Below are positions 22,918 through 34,547 of a stretch of DNA of 64,000 nucleotides, piece by piece. The stretch's first letter is position 1; every line of letters starts with the position of its first letter. The DNA comes from Piper betle (Eukaryota; Streptophyta; Magnoliopsida; Piperales; Piperaceae). The DNA is taken from contig JAURVB010014492.1 of assembly GCA_033002965.1 (NCBI GenBank), positions 58,978 to 122,977 on the forward strand. The letters are read 5' to 3'. Position numbers and translations under genes: made by a program. The notes under the pieces were generated by a model. That model had not been told where the DNA came from. It saw only the letters and a program-made list of their open reading frames with translations, and made no database searches.

Positions 22918-24613
22918 TGTCACAGTCGCATTCCTAGGACTAAATTTTTCGTCCTCAAACACCCCCTGTGCGGAGTATTCCTCCCAGAAATACCAACCTT
23001 TCAATCTCTTCACGCAATATAGTCACACTACCGGAAACCAATGTTCCAAACACTACCACAATGTTCGGCAACTTCAACACCTCAAGGTTTACCAACACAC
23101 CTGACCACCAAAACACCCCTCGATATTGCTACGCCAGCCTCTCGCTCGATCACCGGTGTTCACCGCAAACACTATGATACAACACTCTCGATCGCTATTT
23201 CGAAAGCCAAAAAATTGCTACCGCAGCAACTGCCCGATCCCCAAATACCCTTACCATTATCAGGCGTGCCGTCTGCCCGTTGCTCGTCTCAACCACAACG
23301 TTACTGCAACGCTGGCCTTGTAAGTTCAGACCTCGAACTTGGTTCAAAAACTCCCCGCCTACAAACAACGACCAACAAGCAAGACCACAGATACGGGACA
23401 AATCCCAACCTTATATTATCAAATCAATACAAGGATTACAAGTACTCTACCTAACCTCAAGCACTTGCTCGGCTTTGTGAACAGCCCCCACACGCCTCGC
23501 CTCAATGCTACCTAACCTCACACGAGACTCAATTATAGGATCACTCACACACAACGACCCCCAACATGACGCCTACCTAGATTTTGGCCGACTTTAGCAA
23601 TGGAATTCTAGTCTTCACGCACAGTACCGGCTGTAACAACTCCACCAGTCTCCTTCTCTCTCGGCAGTCTCACATCGTCACGCAATTGGCGACTATCTCT
23701 GCACCAATTCTTCAGCAACCCTCAACGACACCCACTCAATGAGATCTCTCGCTGATGGACTCTCTTTTCCTCTTCTAGCCGTTCTCCTTATATAGAACCT
23801 CCGTGCATATCTTCCCCCACAGAAGATATTCTCCAGATTTAGATATCGTATCTTCCTCCATACTTATCCAAATCCTTAGTTGCAATATTCTATTCGTCCT
23901 TAGCCAAAGGATATCATAATCTCTCCCAAAGATATGGTTCATCTTTATCTCCACAGTTGTTTAGGATCATGATCCTCCCAAGATCTTGTTCATCCTTATC
24001 GGCAACAAACTATCGCCATTCCCATTGGCTGCACCGCTGGACAATGACTCACCCCTGGCTCGACCATGTCTAGACCATAACCTCAGATCAACCTCAAAAC
24101 GCATCTAGCAGTTACCGACCCAAACGCCGGCATTCCTACTCCCGCTAGAGCTACGCACTCCTCCGGTATGCCACTATCTAGTGCAGCACCCACATGCGCT
24201 CAAGCACCAGCGCCTGCTGCTCACTATGCAGTGCTGCTTAGTACGCTGCTCAGCAGTGATCAATACGCAGCTCGCTTCAGATTCCGGTACGCTCAGTTGC
24301 TCCTCAACCTCGCTCTGCCAACACATTCAGCGCAATGCTCGTAACCCAGTCGCGATGCTCAACACCAGCACTTGACTAGCGCCACTTGAGGTTTCTCAGT
24401 CGCCGTCTCCCGGCCCTCTGCTGCCAGCAGCCCTCGGTCATCACGATAGCATCAGTGCACCAAGTCTATTACCTGCAACCATAACACGGATTAGCCTCGG
24501 TAAGTTGTCTCCACCACTCGGATAGCCTCGCTACCCCTCATAGACGTTGGGATACTAGGACCAACCACCGAAATCCTAGCACCCAGACATGCCCATGCAT
24601 CAAGGCCGTGACA
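22918..24613 (-). mobile_element. 3' LTR (relative to the minus-oriented element)
   Basis: Reads TGTCACAGTCGC...GGCCGTGACA on the plus strand, 1.70 kb, direct partner of 27504-29232. It is preceded by CTTAC (22913-22917), which matches CTTGC after the other LTR except for one base. Open frames inside it (for example 23041-23454) also occur in the partner LTR, with changes, and are not genes. Confidence 0.92.
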
Positions 24614-25368
24614 TCCTCCCCCACCAATGAGAGCCGATGTCCTCATCGGAAGGAAGGCATGCCCCCTTCATCAACAACAAGTCGAACTCCATCTTCAGCC
24701 ACGATATGCCCTCATGACAAATCTGCAACGTCCCTGCTCTATGTACTAAGGACTCCCCGCCTTGTGGCTCTAGCTCCCCCATCACATCGTCCCCGGTCTT
24801 GCATGCCTCAAACCTCGCATGTACTCCTACACACTCCAATCAGCAAAATGCTCCAGCCTCCAAGTTTCGAATATCCATCGACAAACTCGGCCAAATTCTT
24901 TGTGGTTCCAAGAATTGCAGACTCCAAGCATTTTCAAGACTTTGTAATGTAGCTAGAATTTCCATTACTTCGACCCTTATTCTCTTCCTCCATGTAAAGC
25001 ACTGCCGGTACCCAGTCCAACACAAACTCACCTCATCTAGTGGCTGTATCTCTAGATCAGTGGGGATGGAGGACTTTGGATTGCCTTGCTGCAAGCCAAA
25101 CACGTTAAGTGCGACCCTAACCTTGGGTTCAACACCTCCAACAGCCCATCTCCTGAAGTGTCTGACCCTCCATTGAAGAATTAGATCTTTGGTAGCCCTG
25201 GTCAACCATGATGGTGGACACAACATGAAGACTACTGACTTCAAGATCCTGGTCACTACAATCTCCATAGTGAACATAACCCAACACCTGTCAACACCTC
25301 ATTCCTGTTAAGTGGTACGCTTGATGCAATGAATCTTCATGCGCCTCATCACCCGTCGTTTTCTTCAA

Positions 25369-26304
25369 CTAATGGTAGTGAGTTTCCGGTCTTCTGCCCC
25401 AAAAATCCCATGCCCCCGACAGGAACTGCCGTCTTACCCCTCTGACTAGAGTGTAGAGCTCACTCACGCTCCTCTGCAGCAACTCACTCTTGCAATCCCC
25501 GAAGTAATCCCTGAAGTAGTTGGCAACCTCCAAGAAATCTTCTACTCGAATCACGATGCTAAACTCCTGCAAATCCACCTCTTGTCGGACCTTAGACTTT
25601 CTCCTACGCACCTCACCAACTCTCAGACCAACGAACTCTTCACGTTGTCTAGGTATCCCAGATACCTGAATTAGGGCCTTGGCAATCTCCACCAAGTCAT
25701 CACAGCTTCCTCCTAGCTGCATGGAAGAACTTGCTCCAGCTAGGGTTTCCGGTCTCATACCTAGAACCCTTCCCAATTGGACACATAGGTTATCGAAAAG
25801 CCTCTTCCCGCACACCAATCCTGCAAGACAAGTAGAATTCCACCCCTCACCCACCTTGAACACCTGCAATGCTGCAAGCTGCACCTCGCCAGCACTTGGA
25901 CCTTCTACCCCAGTAGGTCTGCTTTGTCCCTTCATGAAGCACCCAATGCCACCGGACATCACCATCACTCCTCCTAAGTGTGGTAGCACTCCTACACAAG
26001 CTGACACCAGAAAATTGTTACCGAGTATTACCTCAAAGTCGTCAATTTCCATGATCATGAAATCAGCTCGGCCACTAAATTCTCCCAAGCCAACTTGGAC
26101 TCCCCGACCCACACCTTGAACTTGTTTGATTGGCGAATTCACAGTCTTAACCTTGCTGGTAGTAACCCTAGATTTTAGCCCCAAGCGATTCGACACCTTC
26201 GTCGAAATGAAGCTATAAGTTGCCCCCGTGTCAACCACGCTGAAACCCTTCTTCCATTCAAAGTCACTGGAACATACATCAACCCTAAACCCGGTTTGGG
26301 TCAT
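25369..26304 (-). CDS. Retropepsin-like aspartic protease domain of the LTR element
   Basis: An open frame of 311 residues. The catalytic motif VVDTGATYSFIS is near residue 26, followed by the beta-strand pattern ADFMIMEIDDFEVILGNNF (the ILG flap/core motif of plant gag-associated proteases). The C-terminal half is not recognised. Retropepsins of this type process the gag polyprotein. The frame lacks a natural start context and was probably translated as part of a gag-protease polyprotein whose upstream part is now interrupted. Confidence 0.8.
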   Translation of the reverse strand: MTQTGFRVDVCSSDFEWKKGFSVVDTGATYSFISTKVSNRLGLKSRVTTSKVKTVNSPIKQVQGVGRGVQVGLGEFSGRADFMIMEIDDFEVILGNNFLVSACVGVLPHLGGVMVMSGGIGCFMKGQSRPTGVEGPSAGEVQLAALQVFKVGEGWNSTCLAGLVCGKRLFDNLCVQLGRVLGMRPETLAGASSSMQLGGSCDDLVEIAKALIQVSGIPRQREEFVGLRVGEVRRRKSKVRQEVDLQEFSIVIRVEDFLEVANYFRDYFGDCKSELLQRSVSELYTLVRGVRRQFLSGAWDFWGRRPETHYH

Positions 26305-26384
26305 TCAACCCTCAAAGCTCCTATGATTTGCAACGTAGAATATGAACTGGCTCACCTGAATCAGCATTCTCTTCAGCCTACATA

Positions 26385-27489
26385 GCACTCACCTTCCCCT
26401 TCGGATTATTAGGGCACTTGCCAAATGAGGTCCTGAACAAAGGAAACATCATCGCTTCGTCCTCGCATCATCCCCCTGGGAACTGACCCGCTCGGCTCTC
26501 AGAGAAACTCTTACCTTCCCCTTTTGTCTCGGCTTGAACGATTTCCTCTCATTCACCGCCGTATTGCCATCCTTGGAAACTCGATCCCCCGGACCGGCTG
26601 CAGTCTTCAAATCTACTAAGGCATCGGTAGCACTCAATGCAGTTTGCAAATCGGGCACCTTCTGCCTCTTCAATTCCATCTGTGCCCAAGGTTACAGTCT
26701 AGACACAAAGTTGAAGAGTTTATCACTTTCTGACATATCTTGTATATCCAACAAACATGAGTTGAACTGCTTGACGTAGTCTCTCACTGTTCTAGTCTGC
26801 CTAAGCTTCTTCAAAGCATCCCTTGCCACCCAAGCGGTATTGGTTGGCAAAAACTTATACCTGAGTTCATGTCTTATAAGCTCCCAAGTCTCTATCTTAA
26901 GACGTCCCGCTTTCTCATCGTCCTCGGTGCGTGTTCTCCACCATAATTTGGTGTCATTGGTCATGAACATACTGGCCATCAAGACTTGCCTATGAGCAAG
27001 AATCTCGGCAGCTTAAAAATATTCTTGCATCTCCCATATGAAGTTTTCTAAATCTTTTGAGGACCTGGTTCCTCCAAAATTCATTGGCTCCAGCACTTTA
27101 AGCCTTCCTGGAAGTTCGGCTACCTGATTTGCACCAACGTGCTGAGGAGGCTAATTGAGTACCGCACTCCTCAAAAGAGCCACCTCTAACCATATCTACT
27201 CCAAACCAACCCTGAGATTCTCCACGATCTCAGTCCTATCATCACCTCGCACACTGCTAGATTCCGGCTGATCAGCAACCCGCTCCACCACCTCGGTTAG
27301 GGTTTGCAACCGATCAAACACCGTGTGCATATCATCATCACCATTGGCCAGCCCTCCAACCAACACCTCCAGCCGTGCAACACGCTCCCTGAGCCCATCA
27401 GTTGATCGTGCATCTATGCGATCGTGATAGCAAAAGCCTCTACTGGATGTAAGTTGTTCCTTCCTTGCACGTAACCAAGGCTCGATCAA
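26385..27489 (-). pseudogene. Degenerate gag (capsid) gene of the LTR element
   Basis: Fragments in order: an N-terminal coiled stretch (27489-27196, RVARLEVLVGGLANG), a retrotransposon-gag capsid core (26982-26692, with LWWRTRTED, KFLPTNTAW, VRDYVKQF and MSESDKLFNFV), a linker (26679-26449), and a zinc-knuckle tail (KCPNNPKGK near 26410-26430) that no longer has all its cysteines. Stops and frame changes between the parts make it a pseudogene. Plant Ty3-like gag by motif. Confidence 0.8.
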
Positions 27490-27503
27490 GCTCTGATACC
27501 CTC

Positions 27504-29232
27504 TATCACAGTCGCGTTCCTAGGACTAATTTTTTTGCCCTCGAACACCTCCTGTGCGGCGTATTCCTCCCAGAAATACCAGCCTTTCAACCTCTTCACG
27601 CAATGTAGTCCCACTACCGGAAGCCAATGTTCCAAACACTACCACAATGTTCGGCAACTTCAACACCTCGAGGTTTACCAGCACACCCGACTAGCAAAAC
27701 ACCCCTCGATATCACTATGCCCAGCCTCTCGCTTGATTATCAGTGTTCACCGCAAACACCACGATACAGCACTCTTGGTCACTGTTTCGAGAGCCAAACA
27801 ATGGCTACCGCAGCAACTGCCCGATCCCCAATACCCTTACTAGTATTCAGGCGTGCCCTCTGCCCCTTACTCGTCTCATCCACAACGTTACTGCAACGCT
27901 GGCCATATAAGTTCAAACCTCGAACCTGGTTCAAAAACTTCCGCTTACAAACAACGACCAACAAGCAAGACCACAGATACGGGACAAATCCCAACCTTAT
28001 ATTATCAAATCAATACAAGGGTTACAAGTACTCTACCTAACCTCAAGCACTTGCTTGGCTTTGTGGACAGCCCCCACACGCCTCGCCCCAATGCTACCTA
28101 ACCTCACACAAGACTCAATTATAGGATCACTCGCGCACAACAACCCCCAACATGATGCCTACCTAGATTTTGGCCGACTTCAGTAATGGAATTCTAGTCT
28201 TCACGCACAGCACCGGCTGCAGCAACTCCACCAGTTTCCTTCTCTCTCGGCAGTCTCACATCGTCACGCAATTGGCGACTATCTCTGCACCAATTCTTCA
28301 GCAACCCTCAATGGCACCCGCTCAATGAGATCTCTTGCTGTTGGGCTCTCTTTTCATCTTCTGGTCATTCTCCTTATATAGAACCTCCGTGCATATCTTC
28401 CCTCACAGAAGATATTCTCCAGATTTAGATACCGTATCTTCCTCCATACTTATCCAAATCCTTAATTTCAATATTTTGTTCATCCTTAGCCGAAGGATAT
28501 CATAATCTCTCCCAAAGATATGATCCATCCTTATCTCCACAGTTGTTTAGGATCGTGATCCTCCCAAGATTTTGTTCATCCTTATCGGTAACAGACTTTC
28601 GCCAATCCCATTGGCTGCACCGCTAGACAATAGCTCGCCCCTGGCTCGACCATAACCCTCAGATCAACCTCAAAATGCATCCAGCAGTTACAAACCCAAA
28701 CGCTGGCATTCCTACTCCCGCTAGAATTCCTCTCGGCACATCCACTATTCACTACCACCACCGCTACCGCTACGCGCTCCTCCGGTATGCCACTATCTGG
28801 CACGGCACCCACATGCGCTCACGCATCAGCGCCTGCTGCTCACTATGCAGCGCTGCTCTGTATGCTACTCGGCAGTGATCGGTATGCTGCTCGCTTCAGA
28901 TTCCGATACGCTCAGTTTCTCCTCAACCTCGCTCTGCCGACACATTTAGCGCAATGCTCGTAACCCAGTTGTGATGCTCGACACCAGCACCCAACTAGCG
29001 CCACTTGAGGTTTCTTGGTCACTGTCTCCCGGCCCTCTACTCCCAGCAGCCCTCGGTCATCACAACAGCATCAGTACACCAAGTCCGCCACCTGCAATGA
29101 TAACACGGATTAGCCTCGATAAGTTGTCTCCACTACTCGGATAGCCCCGCTACCCCTCATAGACGCTGAGATACTAGGACCAACCATCAAAATCCTAGCA
29201 CCTGGACATGCCCATGCATCAAGGCCGTGACA
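27504..29232 (-). mobile_element. 5' LTR (relative to the minus-oriented element)
   Basis: 1.73 kb, begins TATCACAG (TG changed to TA) and ends GGCCGTGACA. It is followed by CTTGC, the target-site partner of CTTAC at 22913. It differs from its partner by many scattered substitutions and short indels, so the insertion is not very recent. Confidence 0.92.
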
Positions 29233-29395
29233 CTTGCCACAGCTGGGCAACCTGGCCTGACCACAACCAATGTCGACGACGGTTAGAAACCTAATCGTTG
29301 GGAAAAGAGGGGGTGGAGGAGTATTTTGATTGTTTTTTAATAAAATCTAGGTCATCTTTATAATCAAACGACCTGAATTAGTGTTGGGGATAAAA
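29233..29395. mobile_element. Right half of the split GC-cored element (copy 2)
   Basis: Contains the hairpin-type arm AGGTCATC...GACCT (29346-29373), inverted with respect to the arm near 22640. It ends close to the promoter of the next gene. Confidence 0.45.
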
Positions 29396-29535
29396 AACTT
29401 ATCTACTCTTAGCTGAGATAATCTTTTTCGTATATATGTGCAGATGCTAAAAACTCTAATTCAAATCAAACCCTATTCAAAGGGATAAAGTAATTGATTA
29501 TCTGGTATTCGTATCCATCCCGGCACCTAATTTAG

Positions 29536-29590
29536 ATGGGCTTTACAAAAGCGCGCCAATGCAGTCTTTCATATAGAAAGCCCATTTAGG
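29536..29590 (+). promoter_or_regulatory. Paired site II/TGGGCY motifs upstream of the membrane-protein gene
   Basis: ATGGGCTTT (29536-29544) and AAAGCCCAT (about 29577-29585) form an inverted pair 41 bp apart, 60-110 bp before the ATG. TGGGCY/GCCCA elements are known TCP-bound promoter motifs of broadly expressed plant genes. No TATA box is evident. Confidence 0.5.
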
Positions 29591-29646
29591 ATCGCCGCCC
29601 CCGACTTCGTCGGAAAACCTGGACGGCGGCGGACGGCAAGACGGCC

Positions 29647-31954
29647 ATGGCGGAGTCGGAGTCGGAGTCGGAGTCGGTCGATGGCGTCAACGTGGTCCGA
29701 GTCGATGGCACTGGGAAGGAGGAGGATATAACTCTGATCGTAGCCCTCCGCCGCCTCCTCGCCGCCATATTCGCCGCCGGTGACCCTTCCTCTACCTTCC
29801 TCAGCCGCGCCTGGGCGGCGATCGGCGGCGGCGCCGCATCCGTCCGGATCGGGTGCAGGAACTCGTCCCAGGAGCTTCTCCGCTGGACCCGCCGCGGGAG
29901 CCCCCTCCGACCCCTCCTCGTCGTCTCGGTGAGTCGATCGATCGAACTGTACCCGACTCTTCTACGCGATCTTATTGTTTTGATTACTTGTTTACCTTGG
30001 ATTAGATTGATGGAAACTTGGATAATCGGTTGGAAATATGATCTGCGATGTTCTAGAGGGTAAATGGTGATTTTGGTTTGATCAGAAATGGAAGCGCATG
30101 AGTGGTTAAGGATGTGAGGCTTGGTCCTCTCGTTTTGTTACTTGTTAATGTATCATTTAACATGGATTCAATTGATGGAATGTTCAGTGGATTATATGGC
30201 TAGATAATTGTAGTTTGGAGACTGCAATAATCAGTTGGTAACTATAACTGTGATTCTGGGCTAGTGAGACATGGATGAGCATGACTTGTTGAGTTCTTTA
30301 GATGTGGGGTTTGTTTACTTGCAGCGAGGTATTGGGGAAGAAGGTGATGCGTTGGTTACAAATATTTTCATGTTGATCTGATGAGAAGATACAAGTCAGC
30401 TAAAAAATATAAGATGTCGAGATAAAGATATGGACTGCGATGTATGACATTGCGTCTGCTTTCTAGATGGAATTTACTTGGATGTCTTCTCATAAAAGAT
30501 TAAGTTACAAGGCAGAAATTTTTTATTTATATTATTCTTTAGTACTTGGCAATTCTAAGCTTTTTACGCTGAATCTATTTTATTTTTTTCTGGCAGAACT
30601 TAAACTATTTCTTTATCTAGAGTGCTTTCTTTCTTTTTTTGTTATGTTCTCGTCTTTCTTATTAAATCTTAAGTTGTTAGAGTCCTGGTCTTTCTCATTA
30701 AATCTCAAGTTGTTAGAAAGTGTAACCTTTTTTATCTATCGAATATGTGAGAGTTCATTGTTGTTTAGTTTCTTTATTTCAGTTTGTTAATCTTATATCT
30801 CTTGCCGTTTTGTATATAATACTTCAATAATTTCCTTAAGTAAAGAAACAACTTTGCTGACATTGAATTGGTGAAGCATTCATGGGAGGTAGAAAATGTC
30901 TCTGAGGAGATTGTTGAAGTACATTAGATGCATAGAATTTGTCTTATTTCCTATGAAGACTATATTTTACTTGACATTATGATGCATTTGAAGGTTGGAA
31001 GAAGTAAATGATTACATTAAAAAGAAAACCAAAAGTTTAGCTGATCAACTAAAAAACCTTAAAATGAGGATTAAGCTGATTAGTTTGTTTTCTCTTTTGC
31101 CTTTCTTCTCCTCTGTCTGAGCTTGTTTTCATGTTAAAACACAAATACTATATACAGTTGTCTTCTATCAATTTGTTTGCTGCTACTTTCCCTACCTTCC
31201 GAACCTTGCCCATGTTAGAGAACAGAACAACATTCAAATCAAACGAGGGCTCAATTGAGCTAGTACTTTCTATTGAATTTCTGCCTTTATGTATCATGTC
31301 TGTTCGCACCAAATTATATTCTCAAAGAACCTGTGAAGGCCTGGGTAACTATTTCAACTTCAAGTGTCAAATTCTTTCTGTTAATGAACTTGCAGGTTGG
31401 GACTATTATTCTTCTTGCATTGACAGGGCTGCTTGTGTTTATGCTTTTCTTTGTGGCGGCAACAGCAAATGCAGTGGTCGTGTCTCTTCTTGTATCTTTG
31501 GCTCTAGCTGGTGGCTTCTTAGCTTTCTTCTTAGCCTGTGTCACCGCAGTTTATGTTGCAGCATTATCATTGGGTGTTTTTGTCATTTCAACTGCAACTT
31601 TCTCAACGATTGTGGCTGTTTTAATAATAGCCGGTATGTCAGCCTTAGTAGTTACTTTTTACTTAGTTCAATTTTTTGAATGGCAATCTGTGAGATGATT
31701 CTAATGTATAAGACTCTCATTCAAGCATATTATTGGTAGCCAACCAACATATTATTCTTCCATTTAGTGATCTTTGCGTAATCTTCTCTTGGTCTTTCGT
31801 CAATTTTGACATCATTTGCTGTATAGGTTGGTTTGGATTATTTTGCATCATTTGGATGGCTGCTCGGAAGAGTGTGCACATTGTACAACAGTCATTGAGA
31901 ATGACGGGATCTGCAGTTTCAGCCTACACCGCTGCTAGACATATCCATAAATGA
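29647..31954 (+). CDS. Small plant-specific multi-pass membrane protein, three exons
   Basis: Exons 29647-29928 (donor TCG|GTGAGT, phase 0), 31396-31633 (acceptor TTGCAG, donor CG|GTATGT) and 31827-31954 (acceptor GTATAG), giving 215 residues. The N-terminal 94 residues have a Glu/Ser-rich start (a GAGTCG repeat), an amphipathic LRRLLAAIFAAGD helix and the basic LLRWTRRGSPLRPLL segment. Residues ~95-185 are almost entirely hydrophobic (three to four membrane segments, or a hairpin). The tail has a conserved-looking ARKSVHIVQQSL helix. I recall annotated but uncharacterised plant membrane proteins of this layout; I do not assign a function. The 284-bp first exon is about 70% GC while the later exons are AT-rich. 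The ATG is the first after the promoter motifs and opens the GC-rich frame. Confidence 0.82.
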
Positions 31955-34050
31955 AGCTCAGATGATGATTAGAGCTTCCTATAGGCACTTGAGTTTACGC
32001 TATGGAGGTGCTTTGCTTTATAAGGCAGATTAACTGTGTGATAAGAGTTGCTTTCTACCTTCCAATTTCCTGTTTATGTATGATGTTTAGTAATTGTAGA
32101 TGCGCATGACAGAATATATCTTGGCATGTACATAGGTGTGAATAGCGGAAAAGCTTCTAGCTTGTTGGTTTGAAGCGGATTCTACGTGAGGCAAGATATA
32201 TATAGCATCTGCTTTGCCGTAGAGATTGTTGTATAAATGTTCTTTGATTAGTAGGCACAATAAATTGATAGGAATCTCTTTTTTACCCAAAGACTCTCAC
32301 AATCAAAGTTTCTAACTGTACACGGGAGAATAGTTAAAAGCTGCCTCTATAACCAAACTGTTTTCGCTCATCCTAATGAGAGCATTATGCAAGTTTACTC
32401 AAGATTGGGATAAAGTACTGATATAATTGATGAGGATGGCATTTACACTGAATAACTGATTGTTCTGGAGATTACTAAACCCTTCTGATACTTAATGCAG
32501 GTTCATCTGTAAGAAGTGCTCAGATTTATTTTGCAAGCAATGTACCCCAGATTCCAGAACTATGCTAGTTTGAAGTTTTGAGGCTTTGATGAAATTTAGT
32601 TCAAAGCAAAACTATCCGATTGATATACATCTCCCTACATTGCTAAAGCTACTCTAAAATAATCACAGTGTACAATATTGAGATATAAACAGAGATGATT
32701 GTACAATTTGCATCTTTCACGGGAAAGACAGCGTGCGTAGAATGGTGGCAAAAGGGGCTCGAGGCCATAGGGTTGCTCTTTCCAGCCTTCTTTTGAAGTG
32801 CTTACTTTATATAATTTGTTTTCCTTCACGGGATAGGAAGGTGCAGGTGTAGCAGCTCAGCTTTCTCAAAATTTTCAAAGGGAAAGATCATCAAGGATAT
32901 CGTTCATCATGCTAGATTCCCCATTCGCTTTTTTGTCGGAGTTTGTCTTCCTATCAACCTCACTCCCATTGGTCTTCTTTGATCAGTTACCCTTCTCTGC
33001 TTTCTGGGTTTCCATCAGAAGTCAGTTCTACAAAAATTGGCCTCTTCCTTATGTGTGAAACTGAAATTGGCTTCACCTGCAACATTCCTTGAAATGGGAA
33101 CATGAACATGAACTCCCAGAGCTGCAAGGAAGTTTTTGCTCAAACATCTATTTGTAAGTCATGTACTATGCTTACTTTATCAAAAAAAAGTCTTGTACTA
33201 TGCAATGCATGGTTACAATAAGGAGCAAATATCTTCACATAAGCGCACACTCTACTTCAATCAATAGAAGATAGTAGATAATATTTTTTTCCCATACTGA
33301 CACTGTTATGGGTCGTGTTTAAGTCTCCCATTGCTTGGACTTTCTAGGTTCATTGCACAAGCCAAGTGCACGCATTTCTGAGTGTATTTTTTTCTGAACG
33401 TTTGAGGATCCATATATATTTGTGTATATGATTGCCTGCACTTTGAATACTTCAAAGCGGTGGTTGTTCACACAGTTTGTTGGTTGGACTCCTCTTTCAG
33501 GCCTTGCAGCAGCACATGGATTTGGCTCAATCCTCCACCAGGCGACAACAACTCTAATCGTCGTCGTCATCCAGTTTCAGATGGATCCATGCTCCCTATC
33601 TTCTCCAAAACATTGCCATGTTAGTTTATTGTTTCTACTCCTAGCTCCTTCTCTTACCCACAAACCATACAGTTCGGCGACAGAAAGATTTTTTTAAAAA
33701 TGTAGTAATAACCAATATAAATAAGTGCTAAACTAACTTTACTACATACTAGCCATTACCAGCGTTAACTAACATAATACCACCTACCCTGAGATCTGTT
33801 CAATCCCTAGAAAATACCATTTTAGAGCTACATTCCGCAATAGATTTGACAGAATGAGTAGCTTCTACTGTTTCTTTTTGGTTCTTATGCATCCACCTGT
33901 TTGTAAAATACTACTATTATAGGCTCAAAATTTGAAGGCCGAGGCATATAGCACGAGGAATAGTGCAGCTAATACCACCTAGGTCACATGTGCACTGTTC
34001 TGTTCTGCATCTGATCGGCGTCGCCAAGAGTGCCAGACGCAGGGTTCCAT
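31955..34050. other. 3' UTR and intergenic region; possible degraded coding sequence on the minus strand
   Basis: The 3' UTR of the membrane-protein gene probably ends by 32100-32300. A CAG|GTTCATC near 32500 could be an alternative terminal exon. On the minus strand around 33085-32850 short runs such as VKPISVSHIRKRPIFVEL and ESREG are interrupted by stops, so a pseudogene is possible but unsupported. Elsewhere nothing recognised. Confidence 0.35.
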
Positions 34051-34052
34051 CT

Positions 34053-34060
34053 TATATAAA
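34053..34060 (+). promoter_or_regulatory. TATA box of the DUF1677 gene
   Basis: TATATAAA, 46 bp before the first upstream ATG and 125 bp before the chosen start; the only good TATA word in the preceding 150 bp. Confidence 0.55.
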
Positions 34061-34184
34061 TCAAACAAGGCATCGACACAAGTACCCAGAAGGCAGTTGA
34101 GACATATGAGCAACTTTATTCTACTACATATGTATAGAACATTGGTTGACAAACAAGAAGAGGGTAGAGCTGGGGAAGAGGGAA

Positions 34185-34547
34185 ATGCTGGAGCAGGTGG
34201 GCAGCATGGAAGTGGTGAACTGGGCTCAATGTGGGTGCTGTGGGATGTGGGAGGAGTGCACTGTTGGGTACATGGAATGGGTGAAGGACAGGTTTGGAAG
34301 GGTGTGGGTTTGTGGGTTGTGCCAAGAGGCGATCAAGGATGAGCAGGTGAGGCTTGGGGTGGACATTGAGGTGGCGCTGCGAGCCCATGCGACGTTTAGA
34401 GAGACGGTGAGTCAAGACCCGGCACTTAGAGTGGCTCGTTCTGTCCTCAACTTGCTCAAGAAGTTCATCTCTTCTTCTTCCTCTTCTGCTCGCAAGGATA
34501 GTAATGGCTCCTCACCGAGTGCGAGTGCTTGTGTTTTGCAGTCTTGA
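34185..34547 (+). CDS. DUF1677 family protein, single exon
   Basis: 120 residues. The core CGCCGMWEECTVGYM...VKDRF...VWVCGLCQEAIKDE is the Cys-rich DUF1677 signature (CxCCG, then CGLC), which looks like a small metal-binding fold. It is followed by a helical RAHATFRETVSQDPALRVAR segment and a Ser-rich tail. The family is plant-specific and of unknown biochemical role; usual lengths are 100-170 residues, so this is complete. The start at 34185 (MLEQVGSMEVV) is the first ATG in this frame. A second in-frame ATG follows seven codons later. An upstream ATG at 34106 opens another frame that overlaps this one up to 34342, which could lower translation. Confidence 0.82.
   Translation: MLEQVGSMEVVNWAQCGCCGMWEECTVGYMEWVKDRFGRVWVCGLCQEAIKDEQVRLGVDIEVALRAHATFRETVSQDPALRVARSVLNLLKKFISSSSSSARKDSNGSSPSASACVLQS

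Larger units (their letters stand above)
24614..27503 (-). mobile_element. Internal region: gag and aspartic protease only
   Basis: Minus orientation is fixed by an initiator-Met tRNA primer site (GGTATCAGAGC, complement at 27490-27500, three bases from the LTR) and a polypurine tract (GGTGGGGGAGGA, complement at 24614-24625) beside the other LTR. There is no integrase, reverse transcriptase or RNase H in 2.9 kb, so it is non-autonomous. The gag frame is broken several times; the protease frame is the longest intact one. The frame 25277-24840 downstream of the protease is unidentified. Confidence 0.9.

Noticed and set aside
23041..23454. 137-residue frame, also present at 27627-28040
   Set aside because: It is part of the two LTRs of one retrotransposon and shows substitutions unlike a conserved protein.
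33422..33697. 91-residue open frame
   Set aside because: No family resemblance, no splice or promoter context, and ordinary AT-rich intergenic composition.
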